A DNA stretch of 64,000 nucleotides from Streptomyces aureoverticillatus (GCF_014649395.1 NZ_BMSY01000006.1:496001-560000); one strand, 5' to 3'; positions 38,679 to 47,873 are shown, counted from the stretch's first letter. Numbers and translations: made by a program. Notes: generated from the sequence alone by a model not told the origin.

Positions 38679-40472
38679 TCAGCCCAGATCGAGCACATTG
38701 GGCAGGCCGAGCCGGTACCGGAAGCGGTCGTGGCGCCGGAGGCCCTCGATCTCCGGGGCCCGGTACATCGGCGTCACCTCGCACCTCTTCTGGTCCGAGC
38801 CCACCCGGTCGAGCAGGGCGTTCACCGCCTGACGGGCCGCCGCGTTGGCGCCCTCCATGGTGGCCAGGTCGATGTCGACCGACACGTAGTCGCCCGCGAG
38901 ATAGAGATTGGGGATCTTCGTGTCGGCCGACGGGCGGTTGTGCAGGGTGCCCACCGGGTGGATCAGGAGCTCGTCCTCGTTGGTCGGGTTCGGGCCGCCG
39001 ATGCCGTCGACGCCCGGGTCGAGGAACCACGAGTGCAGCTTCGCGTCGCTCAGGACCGTCTTGCCGGTGTCGTTCAGGGACGCCTTCAGCTGCGCCCACA
39101 CCTCGCGCGCCACCTCGTCGCGCGTGCACTGCTTGGCGGTCTTGCCGTACAGCATCCCCGGCTTGTCCCACTCGGATATGTCCACCGACAGGCAGTCCAC
39201 CGCCGTGCCGTCGCCGTACTCCGCCGGGAAGTCGCGGCCCTTCCAGTGCGCTGCCTGCGCGATGCCGGTGAGCGACCAGGGCGAGTCGATGCAGTTGAAA
39301 TGGCCCTCGACGGTCCCCGGGCGCTCCGTGAGATAGAACTGGATGCCCGTCATCCAGTCCGTCTCCAGCTTGTCGCAGCGCGCCAACTGCGGGTCCGCGG
39401 CCCTGAGTTCACGGCTCCACGTCTTGCGGGCGTGTTCGACCGGCATGGCCTGTACGTAGTGGTCGGCGACGATGTCCTCGCGCTTGCCGTCGGGGTTCTC
39501 TACGACCGTCTTGGTGATCCGGCCGCCGCCGTACGCCAGTTCGCGCACCGTCCAGCCGATGCGGAAGGTCACGCCCAGGGACTTCAGGTGCGTCACCCAC
39601 GGGTCGATCCACGCCTCGTTGGTCGGCGCGTTCAGGATGCGGTCCGGCGGGCCGTCCGCGCCGCGCCCCAGCGCGTTGAACACGAACGCCTCGCCGAGCG
39701 AGCCGACCGTGCGGGTGCTCGCCACCTCGGCCTTCGTCGCCACGATGTTGCGGGTCACGCCGATGGCGAGGATCCGCTGGTAGTCCTTCGACATCTGCTC
39801 CGCGCGCACGAACTCCCACCACGGCGTCGACTCCCAGTCGTCGTCGCGGCGCTCGTCGCAGCTCGTGAGGAAGACCAGGGCGCGGTTCACGAAGTACGCG
39901 ATCTCGTGACCGGGAATGCTGGTGGCCGTGTCGAGCAGGGCGGTCAGCGCGCGGGCGATGTCGTCCTTGGTGAGCCGGGCCGGGTCGCCCGTGTGCTGCG
40001 GGATCGGCAGCCGGATGTCCTCGCGGCCGCCGGCCCGGGCGAAGCTCATCTCCGGCGGGCTGACCAGGTTGTCCCAGACGCCGTTGGCGTTCCCCGGGAA
40101 CGGGATGCGGCGCATGGTGTCCGGCAGGTTGTGATAGATGCCCGGGATGAAGCGGAACCCGTGCTCGCCCGGGAGCGGCCTGCGGTTGCCCTTCGCGCTG
40201 TTCGGTACGTCCATGCTGCGGGCCTTGCCGCCCAGCGCGCGGCGCTCGTACACCGTCACGGCGAAGCCGCGTTCCGCCAGCTCGTGGGCGGCGGTCAGGC
40301 CCGCGACGCCGCCGCCGAGGACGGCGACCGCCTTTCCGGCGCGGGGTGCGGGGTCGGCTGCGCGTGCCGGGGCCGACAGGGCCCCGACGCCCAGCGCGGC
40401 CGCGCCGCCGACGGCCGCCGTACGCGTGACGAAGGTTCTGCGGGTGCTTCCTGACGTGTGTGCGTGCCCCAC
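38679..40472 (-). CDS. Tat-exported FAD-dependent amine-oxidase-like enzyme (hydroxysqualene dehydroxylase-like)
   Basis: 597 residues. The twin-arginine signal STRRTFVTRTAAVGGAAAL (~9-27) ends near APARA. The FAD site is VAVLGGGVAGLTAAHELAER (~49-68), followed by YERRALGGKARS (~75-86) and GEHGFRFIPGIYHNLPDTMR (~102-121), a block I recall from proteins annotated as hydroxysqualene dehydroxylase. The C-terminal FAD closure is NLYLAGDYVSVDIDLATMEG (~530-549). Export of an HpnE-like enzyme is unusual, so an extracytoplasmic desaturase or oxidase on a lipid is an alternative. GTG 40472 follows AGGGGGA. No hpn/shc gene is adjacent. Confidence 0.78.
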   Translation of the reverse strand: MGHAHTSGSTRRTFVTRTAAVGGAAALGVGALSAPARAADPAPRAGKAVAVLGGGVAGLTAAHELAERGFAVTVYERRALGGKARSMDVPNSAKGNRRPLPGEHGFRFIPGIYHNLPDTMRRIPFPGNANGVWDNLVSPPEMSFARAGGREDIRLPIPQHTGDPARLTKDDIARALTALLDTATSIPGHEIAYFVNRALVFLTSCDERRDDDWESTPWWEFVRAEQMSKDYQRILAIGVTRNIVATKAEVASTRTVGSLGEAFVFNALGRGADGPPDRILNAPTNEAWIDPWVTHLKSLGVTFRIGWTVRELAYGGGRITKTVVENPDGKREDIVADHYVQAMPVEHARKTWSRELRAADPQLARCDKLETDWMTGIQFYLTERPGTVEGHFNCIDSPWSLTGIAQAAHWKGRDFPAEYGDGTAVDCLSVDISEWDKPGMLYGKTAKQCTRDEVAREVWAQLKASLNDTGKTVLSDAKLHSWFLDPGVDGIGGPNPTNEDELLIHPVGTLHNRPSADTKIPNLYLAGDYVSVDIDLATMEGANAAARQAVNALLDRVGSDQKRCEVTPMYRAPEIEGLRRHDRFRYRLGLPNVLDLG

Positions 40473-40790
40473 GTGTCGTCCCCCTTACCGGTGGTAACTC
40501 GGTTGCCGGGGGCGGAGCTTACGGTTGCTGGCGGGGGCGCCGGAAGCGGTGCGTCGTGCGTTGGCCTGATTTCGTCTGCGGGTGCGTGGGTGGTGCCCGC
40601 CGCTTCGCGGCGGGATTGCTCCCACCCGCCCACCCGTTTGCTGCGGTCCGTGGGGTGGGCCGGGGGCGGTCGGGGGTGCGACTGGGCCGAGAGTCACGGG
40701 TGGGCGGGTGGGAGAAACCGCCGCGGAGCGGCGGAGCGCGGCAGCAGCGACGGTGCCGCAGGACGACGGCTCCCCCCCGGCGAGGCCCCC
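40473..40790. other. 318-bp intergenic region with a large imperfect inverted repeat
   Basis: No gene seen. Arms 40597-40636 and 40697-40734 match over about 38 bases (both contain CCCACCCGCCCACCCG or its complement), and each arm carries its own hairpin of the CCGCCGC..GCGGCGG type. The centre is about 60 bases. The rest holds the promoter of the FAD enzyme gene. Confidence 0.8.
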
Positions 40791-41864
40791 TCAGGCCGGC
40801 GCCGACCCCAGCACCGTGGCCAGGTCGTACCCCGAGGGCTCCTCCAGCTGGGCGTACGTGCAGGACTCGGGAGCCCGGTCGGGGCGCCACGCCCGGAACT
40901 GGGCAGTGTGCCGAAACCGCACCCCGTTCTCCATGTGGTCGTACGCGACCTCAACCACCCGCTCGGGCCGCAACGGCACCCAGGAAAGATCCTTCTTGCC
41001 GGTCCACCGGCTCACCGCCCCCGGCAGCCGCGCCCCCTCGTGCGCCGCCTCCTCCGTCCAGGCGGCCCACGGATGCCCCACCGCGGAATCCATCCGCAGC
41101 GGCTCCAGCTCCGCCACCAGCTCCTCGCGCCGTTTCATGGAGAAGGCCGCGCACACCCCGACGTGCTGCAACGTCCCCCCGTCGTCGTACAGACCGAGCA
41201 GCAGCGACCCCACCACCGGACCGCTCTTGTGGAAGCGGAAGCCCGCGACGACACAGTCCGCCGTCCGCTCGTGCTTGATCTTGTACATGAGGCGTTCGTT
41301 CTGCCGGTACGGCAGATCCACCGGCTTCGCGATCACCCCGTCGAGCCCGGCCCCCTCGTACTGCTCGAACCACCGCTCGGCCAACTCCCGGTCAAGGGTC
41401 GCGGGCGCCAGGTGCACGGGCGCGCTCACACCCTCCCATGCCCTGGTCAGAAGACGTCTGCGGTCGCTCAGCGGGACGTCCACGAGCGACTCGTCGAAGA
41501 GGGCGAGCAGGTCGAAGGCGACGAACGACGCCGGGGTCCGCTCGGCGAGCGTCCGTACCCGCGATTCCGCCGGATGGATGCGCTCGGTGAGGGCGTCGAA
41601 GTCGAGCCGCCCCTCCCGCGCGATCACGATCTCCCCGTCGACCACGCACCGCTCCGGCAGCCGCTCCCGCAGCGCCTCGACCAGCTCGGGAAAGTACCTG
41701 GTCAGGGACTTCGTGCCCCGGCTGCCGAGCTCGATCTCCGGGCCGTCCCGGAAGACGACGGCCCGGAACCCGTCCCACTTGGCCTCGTACTGCATGCCGG
41801 GCGGAATCCGCGCCACGGACTTGGCGAGCATGGGCTTCACGGGCGGCATCACCGGGAGATCCAT
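40791..41864 (-). CDS. ligC: ATP-dependent DNA ligase (LigC-type)
   Basis: A 357-residue two-domain ATP ligase. The nucleotidyltransferase motif I EAKWDGFRA has adenylation Lys29; then GSRGTKSLTRYFPEL (~47-61), motif III SFVAFDLLAL (~112-121), motif IV GLDGVIAKP (~172-180) and motif V MYKIKHERTADCVV (~192-205), followed by the OB domain to about 350. It acts in end joining or base-excision repair in actinobacteria. Divergent from the LigD-type polymerase gene across 74 bases, so ligase and polymerase functions usually fused in LigD are supplied by separate neighbours. No Shine-Dalgarno sequence; CAGAAT lies 6 bases upstream, so probably leaderless. Confidence 0.9.
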   Translation of the reverse strand: MDLPVMPPVKPMLAKSVARIPPGMQYEAKWDGFRAVVFRDGPEIELGSRGTKSLTRYFPELVEALRERLPERCVVDGEIVIAREGRLDFDALTERIHPAESRVRTLAERTPASFVAFDLLALFDESLVDVPLSDRRRLLTRAWEGVSAPVHLAPATLDRELAERWFEQYEGAGLDGVIAKPVDLPYRQNERLMYKIKHERTADCVVAGFRFHKSGPVVGSLLLGLYDDGGTLQHVGVCAAFSMKRREELVAELEPLRMDSAVGHPWAAWTEEAAHEGARLPGAVSRWTGKKDLSWVPLRPERVVEVAYDHMENGVRFRHTAQFRAWRPDRAPESCTYAQLEEPSGYDLATVLGSAPA

Positions 41865-41925
41865 GCTCCGATTCTGCGGTCGGCCGCACCATATTGCCCG
41901 GTGTGCGGCATTTGCCGTACGCGTC

Positions 41926-41931
41926 TACCGT
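41926..41931 (+). promoter_or_regulatory. Candidate -10 of a leaderless polymerase transcript
   Basis: TACCGT ends exactly 7 bases before the ATG at 41939, and no ribosome site is present. The spacing predicts transcription start at the A of ATG. Confidence 0.45.
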
Positions 41932-41938
41932 GGCACGC

Positions 41939-42955
41939 ATGGGCGCCGGAGCGGCGGTGGAGCTGACGGCTGGAGGGCGGAAGGTACGCCTCTCCAGCCC
42001 CGACCGCGTGCTGTTCCCCGAGCGCGGCTTCACCAAGCGGGACCTCGCCGAGTACTTCATCGCCGTCGGCGACGGCATCCTGCGGGCCCTGCGCGACCGG
42101 CCCACCACCCTGGAGCGCTACCCCGAGGGCATCGACGGCGAGCACTTCTTCCAGAAGCGGGCCCCGAAGAACATCCCCGACTGGATCCCCACGACCACCA
42201 TCCACTTCCCGAGCGGCCGCACCGCCGACGAGATGTCCCCCACGGAGGTCGCCGCCGTCGTCTGGGCCGCGCAGTACGGCACGCTCACCTTCCACCCCTG
42301 GCCGGTCCGCCGCGCCCAGGTCGACCACCCCGACGAGCTGCGCCTCGACCTGGACCCGCAGCCCGGCACCGACTACGCCGACGCCGTCCGCGCCGCACAC
42401 GAACTCCGCGCGGTCCTGGACGAGTACGGGCTGCGCGGCTGGCCCAAGACCTCCGGCGGCCGCGGCATCCACGTCTTCGTGCCCATCGCGCCCCGGTGGA
42501 CGTTCGTCCAGGTGCGCCGCGCCGCCATCGCCTGCGGCCGGGAACTGGAGCGGCGCATGCCGGACGCGGTCACCACCGCGTGGTGGAAGGAGGAGCGCGG
42601 CGCGCGCATCTTCGTCGACTACAACCAGACCGCTCGCGACCGCACCATCGCCTCCGCCTACTCGGTGCGCGCCCGCCCGCACGCCCCCGTCTCCGCACCC
42701 CTGCGCTGGGACGAGCTCGACGACGCCGTGCCCCGCGACTTCGACCTCGCCACCATGCCCGTCCGGTTCGCGGAACTCGGCGACGTACACAAGGACATGG
42801 ACGAGCACGCCTTCTCCCTGGAGGCGGTCCTGGAACAGGCGGCCCGCGACGAACGCGACCACGGCCACGGCGACCTGCCCTATCCCCCGGAGTACCCGAA
42901 GATGCCCGGAGAGCCGAAGCGGGTCCAGCCGAGCCGCGCGAAGCACGACGACTGA
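41939..42955 (+). CDS. LigD-type DNA polymerase/primase domain protein
   Basis: A 338-residue archaeo-eukaryotic-primase-like polymerase of the NHEJ LigD family, here stand-alone. LSSPDRVLFPERGFTKRDLA (~19-38), catalytic Asp pair in RLDLDPQPGTDYADAV (~135-150), SGGRGIHVFVPI (~174-185) and IFVDYNQTARDRTIASAYSV (~222-241). It extends DNA or RNA ends before ligation. ATG 41939 is chosen over an ATG 15 codons upstream because the leaderless -10 lies between them. No Ku gene is in the window. As recalled, the S. coelicolor SCO6707/SCO6709 pair has the same arrangement near pca and laccase genes. Confidence 0.88.
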   Translation: MGAGAAVELTAGGRKVRLSSPDRVLFPERGFTKRDLAEYFIAVGDGILRALRDRPTTLERYPEGIDGEHFFQKRAPKNIPDWIPTTTIHFPSGRTADEMSPTEVAAVVWAAQYGTLTFHPWPVRRAQVDHPDELRLDLDPQPGTDYADAVRAAHELRAVLDEYGLRGWPKTSGGRGIHVFVPIAPRWTFVQVRRAAIACGRELERRMPDAVTTAWWKEERGARIFVDYNQTARDRTIASAYSVRARPHAPVSAPLRWDELDDAVPRDFDLATMPVRFAELGDVHKDMDEHAFSLEAVLEQAARDERDHGHGDLPYPPEYPKMPGEPKRVQPSRAKHDD

Positions 42956-42981
42956 ACCCGCTCCCCGTTCAGGGCCGGTTG

Positions 42982-45219
42982 CTACAACTCCTTGATCCTG
43001 ATGTCCCGGTACGACACCACGTCCGTCACGCCATGGACCTGGAGCCCGACATAGCCGGACGCGAAGCGGCGGCCGTCCGTGCCCGGGTCGTCGCCGCGCG
43101 GCGGCTCGAAGACCTGGCCGCCGGTGTTGTCGAACTCGTTGATGAGCACGCCGTTGCGGTAGACCGAGTAGTGCTGGTCGACCACGCGGATCTCGTAGTC
43201 GTTCCACGTGCCCTTGGGCGTCACGCCCGCGCCCCCGAGCCCGACGCGGTCGAAGCCGTAGACCGAGCCCGTCTTGTACATGTCGCCGTCGGGACGGTCC
43301 AACACCTGTATCTCATGGCCGTACTTGATGGCGACCCACTCCGGACGTGACTCCTCCGGGTGATCGTGGACCTGCGGGAAGCGCACGAACACACCGGAGT
43401 TGGCGTTCCCGGCGGCCGGGGCGTCGTCGCGCCACTGGAGCTTCAGCGAGAAGTCGCCGTACTTGCGCTCGGGGAACCACAGCATGCCGAGGCCGTTCTT
43501 CGTGGTGCCCGAGGTCATCGTCCCGTCGGCGTTGAGACCGAACGAACCGCCGCCCACGTGCTGCCACTTGGCGAAGGACTTCTGCGTGCCGTCGAAGAGG
43601 TGGCGGTAGCCCTCGGTCTGGCCCGGCTTGCCGATGCCCGACTGCTTCGCCGCCTTGTTGATCTTGTTGTACTCGCGCTGGTCGATCTCCCCGGCCTTCT
43701 TGAGGCGGTCCGTGACCGTCTTCACGTGCTTGAGGAACAGCGCGTGCGACGACCAGTCCTTCTCGTCCTCGATCAGCTCGCCGATCCGGCACCGGTTGTT
43801 GGTGACCCGGTTCGGGATGCCCGTGTCGACCGTCCCGACGAAGACCGTCAACCGCTCGTCGTACTCGGGGCAGTTGGGTCCGGGAACCCCGCCGCCCTCG
43901 TCGACCGTGAACGCCACCGACTTCGCGGGCGCGGTGTTGCCCGCCTTGTCGCTCGCCCGGTACGCCACGGTGTGCCGCCCGACGCGGTCGACGACCACCG
44001 GCGCGGTGTACGCCACGTACGGGCCGCCGTCCAGGGAGTACTCGACCTTGTCCACGCCCGACCCGGAGTCGGTCGCGGTGACCGTGACCTTCGCCTTGCC
44101 GATGTACGCGCCGTCCGAGTTCTTGTCGCCCTCGACCTTCGCCGACGTCTCCGGCGGCGTCTTGTCCTCGGCCGGCGGCGCGACCACCGTGAACTCCACC
44201 CACTTCTCCGGGGCGACGTTGCCCGCCTTGTCGGAGGCGCGGTAGCGGACCTTGTGGGTGCCGACCTCGTGGACCATCACCGGTGTCGTGTACGGCTGCC
44301 AGGCGCCGTCACCCAGCGCGTACTCGACCTTGTTGAGGCCCGATCCTGCGTCGGACGCCGCCACCGTGACGGTCGCCATGCCGAGGTACTGGCCCTGGCC
44401 GTTCTGCTCGCCGGTGACCGTCGCGGACGTCTCCGGCGGCGTCTTGTCGTCGGTCGACGGCGGGACGACCTTGAAGTCGACCGCTTTCTCCGCCGCCACG
44501 TTGCCCGCCTTGTCGGACGCCCGATAGCGGACCTTGTGCGTGCCGACCGTGTTCACGACCACGGGCGCCGTGTACGGCTGCCAGGCGCCGTCGGCCCCGA
44601 TCGCGTACTCGACCTTGTCGACGCCCGAGCCGCCGCTCTCGTCGGTCGCCGTCACCGTGACCGTCGCCGAACCGACGTACGCGCCGTCGGAGTTGGCCGC
44701 CCCGTCCACCTGCGCCTTCGTCTCCGGGGCCGTGGTGTCCTCGCCGCCGCCCTCGGTCACGACCAGGATGCCCTGCATCGCCCCGTGGCCGGGAATGGTG
44801 CAGTAGTAGCGGTAGCGGCCCGGCGTCAGGGTGACCTCGGCCGTGTGCTTGCCGCCCTGGTCGTCGCCCGGGTTGGCGAGGATGTTCAGCGGGACGTCGT
44901 TGTTGTACTCCGGGTCGGAGACGTCGAACGTCAGCGTGTGCGGCATGCCGGTGGTGTTGCCGGTGGCCACGCTGTTCTCGAAGACGATCGTCGTCTTGCC
45001 CGCGACCGCCGTCGCCGGCGCGGACTTGTACTTGGCGATGTCGTTGTCGGCGGTCCAGGTCAGCGTCTGCTGCTGGGCGGCGAGCCCGGTGTTGTCGGGC
45101 CGCGCGCTCGCCGCCGACGTCAGGCCGACCGCCATGAGGAGCGCGGCGAGCAGCGCCGTCCAGAACCTGCCGCGGTGCGGAGCCGTCCGGGCCCTGCCGC
45201 GGTGAGCGGTTCTCATCAT
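42982..45219 (-). CDS. Secreted cupredoxin + OmpL47-type repeats + DUF1080 protein
   Basis: 745 residues. Sec signal (TALLAALLMAVGLTSAASA, ends ~39). Plastocyanin-like domain ~48-155 with type 1 copper ligands His94 (GMPHTLTF), Cys140, His145 and Met148 (YYCTIPGHGAMQG). Three ~92-residue OmpL47/HYR-like beta domains follow (each DKTPPETSA.., GSGVDKVEYA.., GTHKVRYRASDKAGN). Then a helical linker and a C-terminal DUF1080 (3-keto-disaccharide hydrolase/LamG-like) domain (EGYRHLFDGTQKSFAKWQHV, GNANSGVFVRF, YEIRVVDQHYSVYRNG). The ATG overlaps the upstream ThuA gene stop (ATGA). Probably an extracellular copper electron carrier joined to a sugar-binding or hydrolysing module. Confidence 0.85.
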   Translation of the reverse strand: MMRTAHRGRARTAPHRGRFWTALLAALLMAVGLTSAASARPDNTGLAAQQQTLTWTADNDIAKYKSAPATAVAGKTTIVFENSVATGNTTGMPHTLTFDVSDPEYNNDVPLNILANPGDDQGGKHTAEVTLTPGRYRYYCTIPGHGAMQGILVVTEGGGEDTTAPETKAQVDGAANSDGAYVGSATVTVTATDESGGSGVDKVEYAIGADGAWQPYTAPVVVNTVGTHKVRYRASDKAGNVAAEKAVDFKVVPPSTDDKTPPETSATVTGEQNGQGQYLGMATVTVAASDAGSGLNKVEYALGDGAWQPYTTPVMVHEVGTHKVRYRASDKAGNVAPEKWVEFTVVAPPAEDKTPPETSAKVEGDKNSDGAYIGKAKVTVTATDSGSGVDKVEYSLDGGPYVAYTAPVVVDRVGRHTVAYRASDKAGNTAPAKSVAFTVDEGGGVPGPNCPEYDERLTVFVGTVDTGIPNRVTNNRCRIGELIEDEKDWSSHALFLKHVKTVTDRLKKAGEIDQREYNKINKAAKQSGIGKPGQTEGYRHLFDGTQKSFAKWQHVGGGSFGLNADGTMTSGTTKNGLGMLWFPERKYGDFSLKLQWRDDAPAAGNANSGVFVRFPQVHDHPEESRPEWVAIKYGHEIQVLDRPDGDMYKTGSVYGFDRVGLGGAGVTPKGTWNDYEIRVVDQHYSVYRNGVLINEFDNTGGQVFEPPRGDDPGTDGRRFASGYVGLQVHGVTDVVSYRDIRIKEL

Positions 45220-47759
45220 CCCGCCTTCCTCGCCAGGTCCGCCGCGGCCGGAGTGGCCGCGCCGCCCTTGTACGTCACGCGCCACAGCGCCGACTTGGCG
45301 TCCGAGGTGAAGAAGCCGCGCCCGTAGTCCAGGACGTACAGCGAGCCGTCCGGCGCGAACTTCCAGTCCATGAGGTTCTTGATGTTGTCGTTGCCCACCG
45401 GAATGATCTTGCGAAGGGATTCGGCGTGCACCGGCAGACCGCCCTTGCCGACCGTCTTCGGGTCGGTGAGCACGGCGTGCCGCGGCTGGTCGCCGTCGTA
45501 GAAGTCCCCGACGAACCACTTGCCGTCCCAGTACGACGGCCACTTGTCCGCGCTCGCGGAAGCCGCGTCGTAGCGGTAGACCGGGCCGTTCATGGTGGCC
45601 TGGCCGCCGCCCTTGAGCCACGGCAGGAGTTGCTTCTGCTCCTCCGTCTTGTAGCTCGGCACGCCGTTCGCGTCGCGCGGGTAGTCGATGCCGCCGCCCT
45701 GCGGCGAGTACCAGATGGTGTTGGGCTCGGCCGGCGGGATCTTCACCAGGCCGTCGTTGTTGGGCGACTCGTTGCGCAGGTTCTTGCAGTCGTACCAGCC
45801 GAGCGGCTTGCTCGGGTCCGGCAGATTGCGGTCGCGGTAGGGCTGGTTGTTGCCCATGCAGTACGGCCAGCCCCGGTTGGAGGCGTGCGTGATGGCCGCG
45901 AACGTGTCGTACTTCGCCGGGCCCCAGGTCGTCGACGGCTGACCGGCGTCGGGGCCGACCCAGCCCGCGTACAGGATGTCGGTCTTCTGGTCGACGAAGA
46001 TGCGCGCCGGGTTGCGCACGCCCATCACATAGATCTCGCCGCGCGTCTTGCCGCCGCCCTCGTCCGGCTCCTTGCCGGTGAAGAGGTTGCCCTCGGGCAG
46101 GGTGTAGGTGCCGTCGGGCTCCGGGTGGATGCGCAGGATCTTGCCGTTGAGGTTGTTGGTGTTGCCGGAGGTGCGGCGGGCGTCGGCGAAGGAGACACCC
46201 TTGAAGTTGGGTGCCGGGTTGTTGCCGGAGTAGCCGTCGCTGAAGCCGGAGGAGTTGTTGTCGCCGGTCGCGATGTACAGGTTGCCCTTGGAGTCCCAGG
46301 ACATCCCGCCGCCGGAGTGGCAGCAACTGTGGATCTGCACCGGCCACTTGAGCAGCACCTTCTCGCTGCCCATGTCCAGCTTGTCGGTGGCCTGGTCGAG
46401 GGTGAAGCGGGAGACGTACCGCTCGGCCATGTGCGTCTCGCGGTTGATCCGCGAGTGCGGCGTGTAGTGCAGGTACACCCAGCCGTTCTGCTCGAACCTC
46501 GGGTCCAGCTCGATGCCGAGCAGGCCCTCCTCGACCTTGATCAGCTCACCGCCGCCGCCCTTGTTGCCGAAGACGGTGAGCGCCCCGGCGAGGGTGACCT
46601 GCTTGGTCTTCGGGTCGTAGACGTGGATCTCGCCCTTGCCCTTGCCGATGTCGGGGTTGTTCCAGTCGGTGACGACGGGCTGCGAGGAGTCCGCGCCACC
46701 GCGGCCTATGTAGAACACCCGGCCGTCGGGCGCCGTCACCAGGCCGTGCGGCTCGCCGATCTGGTCGTTCTGGCCCGGCTTGTTGGGCTGGGTCAGCCGC
46801 TCGGCCTTGTAGTTCGCGTTGATGGTCGCCTTGCAGTCGGCGCGGGTGATGCGGGTCGTCCACAGCAGGGCGCCGCGCAGATGGCCGCGGAAGTCCGCCT
46901 CGTCGTAGGCGTCCGCCGTGCCGCCCATGCCGGTGTAGAAGGACCGGCCGCCGTCGTAGTCGCGGCACCAGGACACCGGGTGGTCCCAGCCGTTCGCGCC
47001 CTCGCCCGGCTTGTACGTCGCCTCACGCACGCGCGCCACGGTGTGCACGGAACCCGACGGATTCGTCTCCCAGTTGAGCCACTTGTCGGGGCGCTTCCAC
47101 TCCAGGGGCAGGTCCTTGGTGGCCGGGTTCTGCCGGTCGCCGACCTCGACGGTGGCGCGCTGCACGGCGGTGGGGCTCGCGTCCTTGGGGCGGGCGCCGA
47201 CCAGGCCGGTGAACCAGGACGAGTACGGTTCCGCGCGGGCCGCGTCGTGCAGGCCGAGGAAGCCGCCGCCGGCCTCCATGTAGGCCTCCAGGCCCGCCTC
47301 CTGCTCGGCGTCGAGCACATCGCCGCCGCCGGTCACGAAGGTGACCGCGTTGAACCTGCCGAGCTTCTTGGCGTTGGTGAACACCGCCGGGTCGTCCGTG
47401 GCCGTCACCGTGAAGCGCTGCTCGGCCGGGCCCGACTGGCCGATCTTCTCGATGGCGGCGATGGCGGCGTCGACGACCGGCGACTCTTCGCCACCCGCGG
47501 CCGAGCCGTAGAAGGCGAGCACCCGCACGTTCGCGCCGCCCGGGGGAGCGGGCAGCGCGCGTGACATCGTTGTCTTCATCGCCTCCGCGTCGGGGGGCGG
47601 TTCCGGGAAGGGGCGCGCGGTCGCGGCCGGGCCCGTGAGGAGGCCGGCGGCGACGGCCCCGGCGGCCAGGGCGGCCGCCCAGGCGCGGCGCTTGGATCTG
47701 TCTCTGGTTCTGCCCAACCATCGTACGGTTGGGGGCGTTTGATGCGGTGTCAGCCGCAT
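45216..47759 (-). CDS. Secreted ThuA domain + PQQ-type sugar dehydrogenase (GSDH) protein
   Basis: 847 residues. Sec signal RAWAAALAAGAVAAGLLTGP. ThuA-like class I amidotransferase-fold domain ~50-290 (VRVLAFYGSAAGGEESPVVD, FVTGGGDVLDAEQEAGLEAY, GFLGLHDAARAEPYSSWF). GSDH-type six-bladed propeller ~310-830 (GEPHGLVTAPDGRVFYIGRG, EEGLLGIELDPRFEQNGWVY, IHSCCHSGGGMSWDSKGNLY, RILRIHPEPDGTY-like blocks). The vicinal CysCys in the propeller is notable. It may oxidise a sugar outside the cell and pass electrons to the overlapping cupredoxin protein. ATG 47759 is used; GTG 47771 would add four residues. Transcribed divergently from the small laccase. Confidence 0.86.
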   Translation of the reverse strand: MRLTPHQTPPTVRWLGRTRDRSKRRAWAAALAAGAVAAGLLTGPAATARPFPEPPPDAEAMKTTMSRALPAPPGGANVRVLAFYGSAAGGEESPVVDAAIAAIEKIGQSGPAEQRFTVTATDDPAVFTNAKKLGRFNAVTFVTGGGDVLDAEQEAGLEAYMEAGGGFLGLHDAARAEPYSSWFTGLVGARPKDASPTAVQRATVEVGDRQNPATKDLPLEWKRPDKWLNWETNPSGSVHTVARVREATYKPGEGANGWDHPVSWCRDYDGGRSFYTGMGGTADAYDEADFRGHLRGALLWTTRITRADCKATINANYKAERLTQPNKPGQNDQIGEPHGLVTAPDGRVFYIGRGGADSSQPVVTDWNNPDIGKGKGEIHVYDPKTKQVTLAGALTVFGNKGGGGELIKVEEGLLGIELDPRFEQNGWVYLHYTPHSRINRETHMAERYVSRFTLDQATDKLDMGSEKVLLKWPVQIHSCCHSGGGMSWDSKGNLYIATGDNNSSGFSDGYSGNNPAPNFKGVSFADARRTSGNTNNLNGKILRIHPEPDGTYTLPEGNLFTGKEPDEGGGKTRGEIYVMGVRNPARIFVDQKTDILYAGWVGPDAGQPSTTWGPAKYDTFAAITHASNRGWPYCMGNNQPYRDRNLPDPSKPLGWYDCKNLRNESPNNDGLVKIPPAEPNTIWYSPQGGGIDYPRDANGVPSYKTEEQKQLLPWLKGGGQATMNGPVYRYDAASASADKWPSYWDGKWFVGDFYDGDQPRHAVLTDPKTVGKGGLPVHAESLRKIIPVGNDNIKNLMDWKFAPDGSLYVLDYGRGFFTSDAKSALWRVTYKGGAATPAAADLARKAG

Positions 47760-47807
47760 GAGTACACCCACCCATCGTCGGTCACGGCTACGGCGGATAC
47801 ATCAACA

Positions 47808-47873
47808 GCGCCGATGAGGCCAGCCCTCTTTTGATGGCTGGCGCCGACGAAGCTAGCCCTCTTTTGACGGGTA
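47808..47873. repeat. Two tandem 33-bp repeats, each a stem-loop, in a divergent promoter
   Basis: 47808-47840 and 47841-47873. Each carries a 7-bp stem around the loop CTCTTTTGA(T/C): GCCAGCC/GGCTGGC in the first, GCTAGCC/GGGTAGC (one mismatch) in the second. They are 49-114 bases upstream of the ThuA gene start. Confidence 0.85.

Noticed and set aside
37077..40454. 1125-codon open frame on the plus strand
   Set aside because: Antisense shadow of the DUF3048 and FAD-enzyme genes. Its Arg/Ala/Pro-rich text matches no family; it is a by-product of GC-rich third positions.
42982..46347. Extended start giving a 1121-residue fusion upstream of the cupredoxin protein
   Set aside because: The extra N-terminus is an out-of-frame reading of the ThuA/GSDH gene. 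The ATGA-coupled start at 45219 gives a proper signal peptide.
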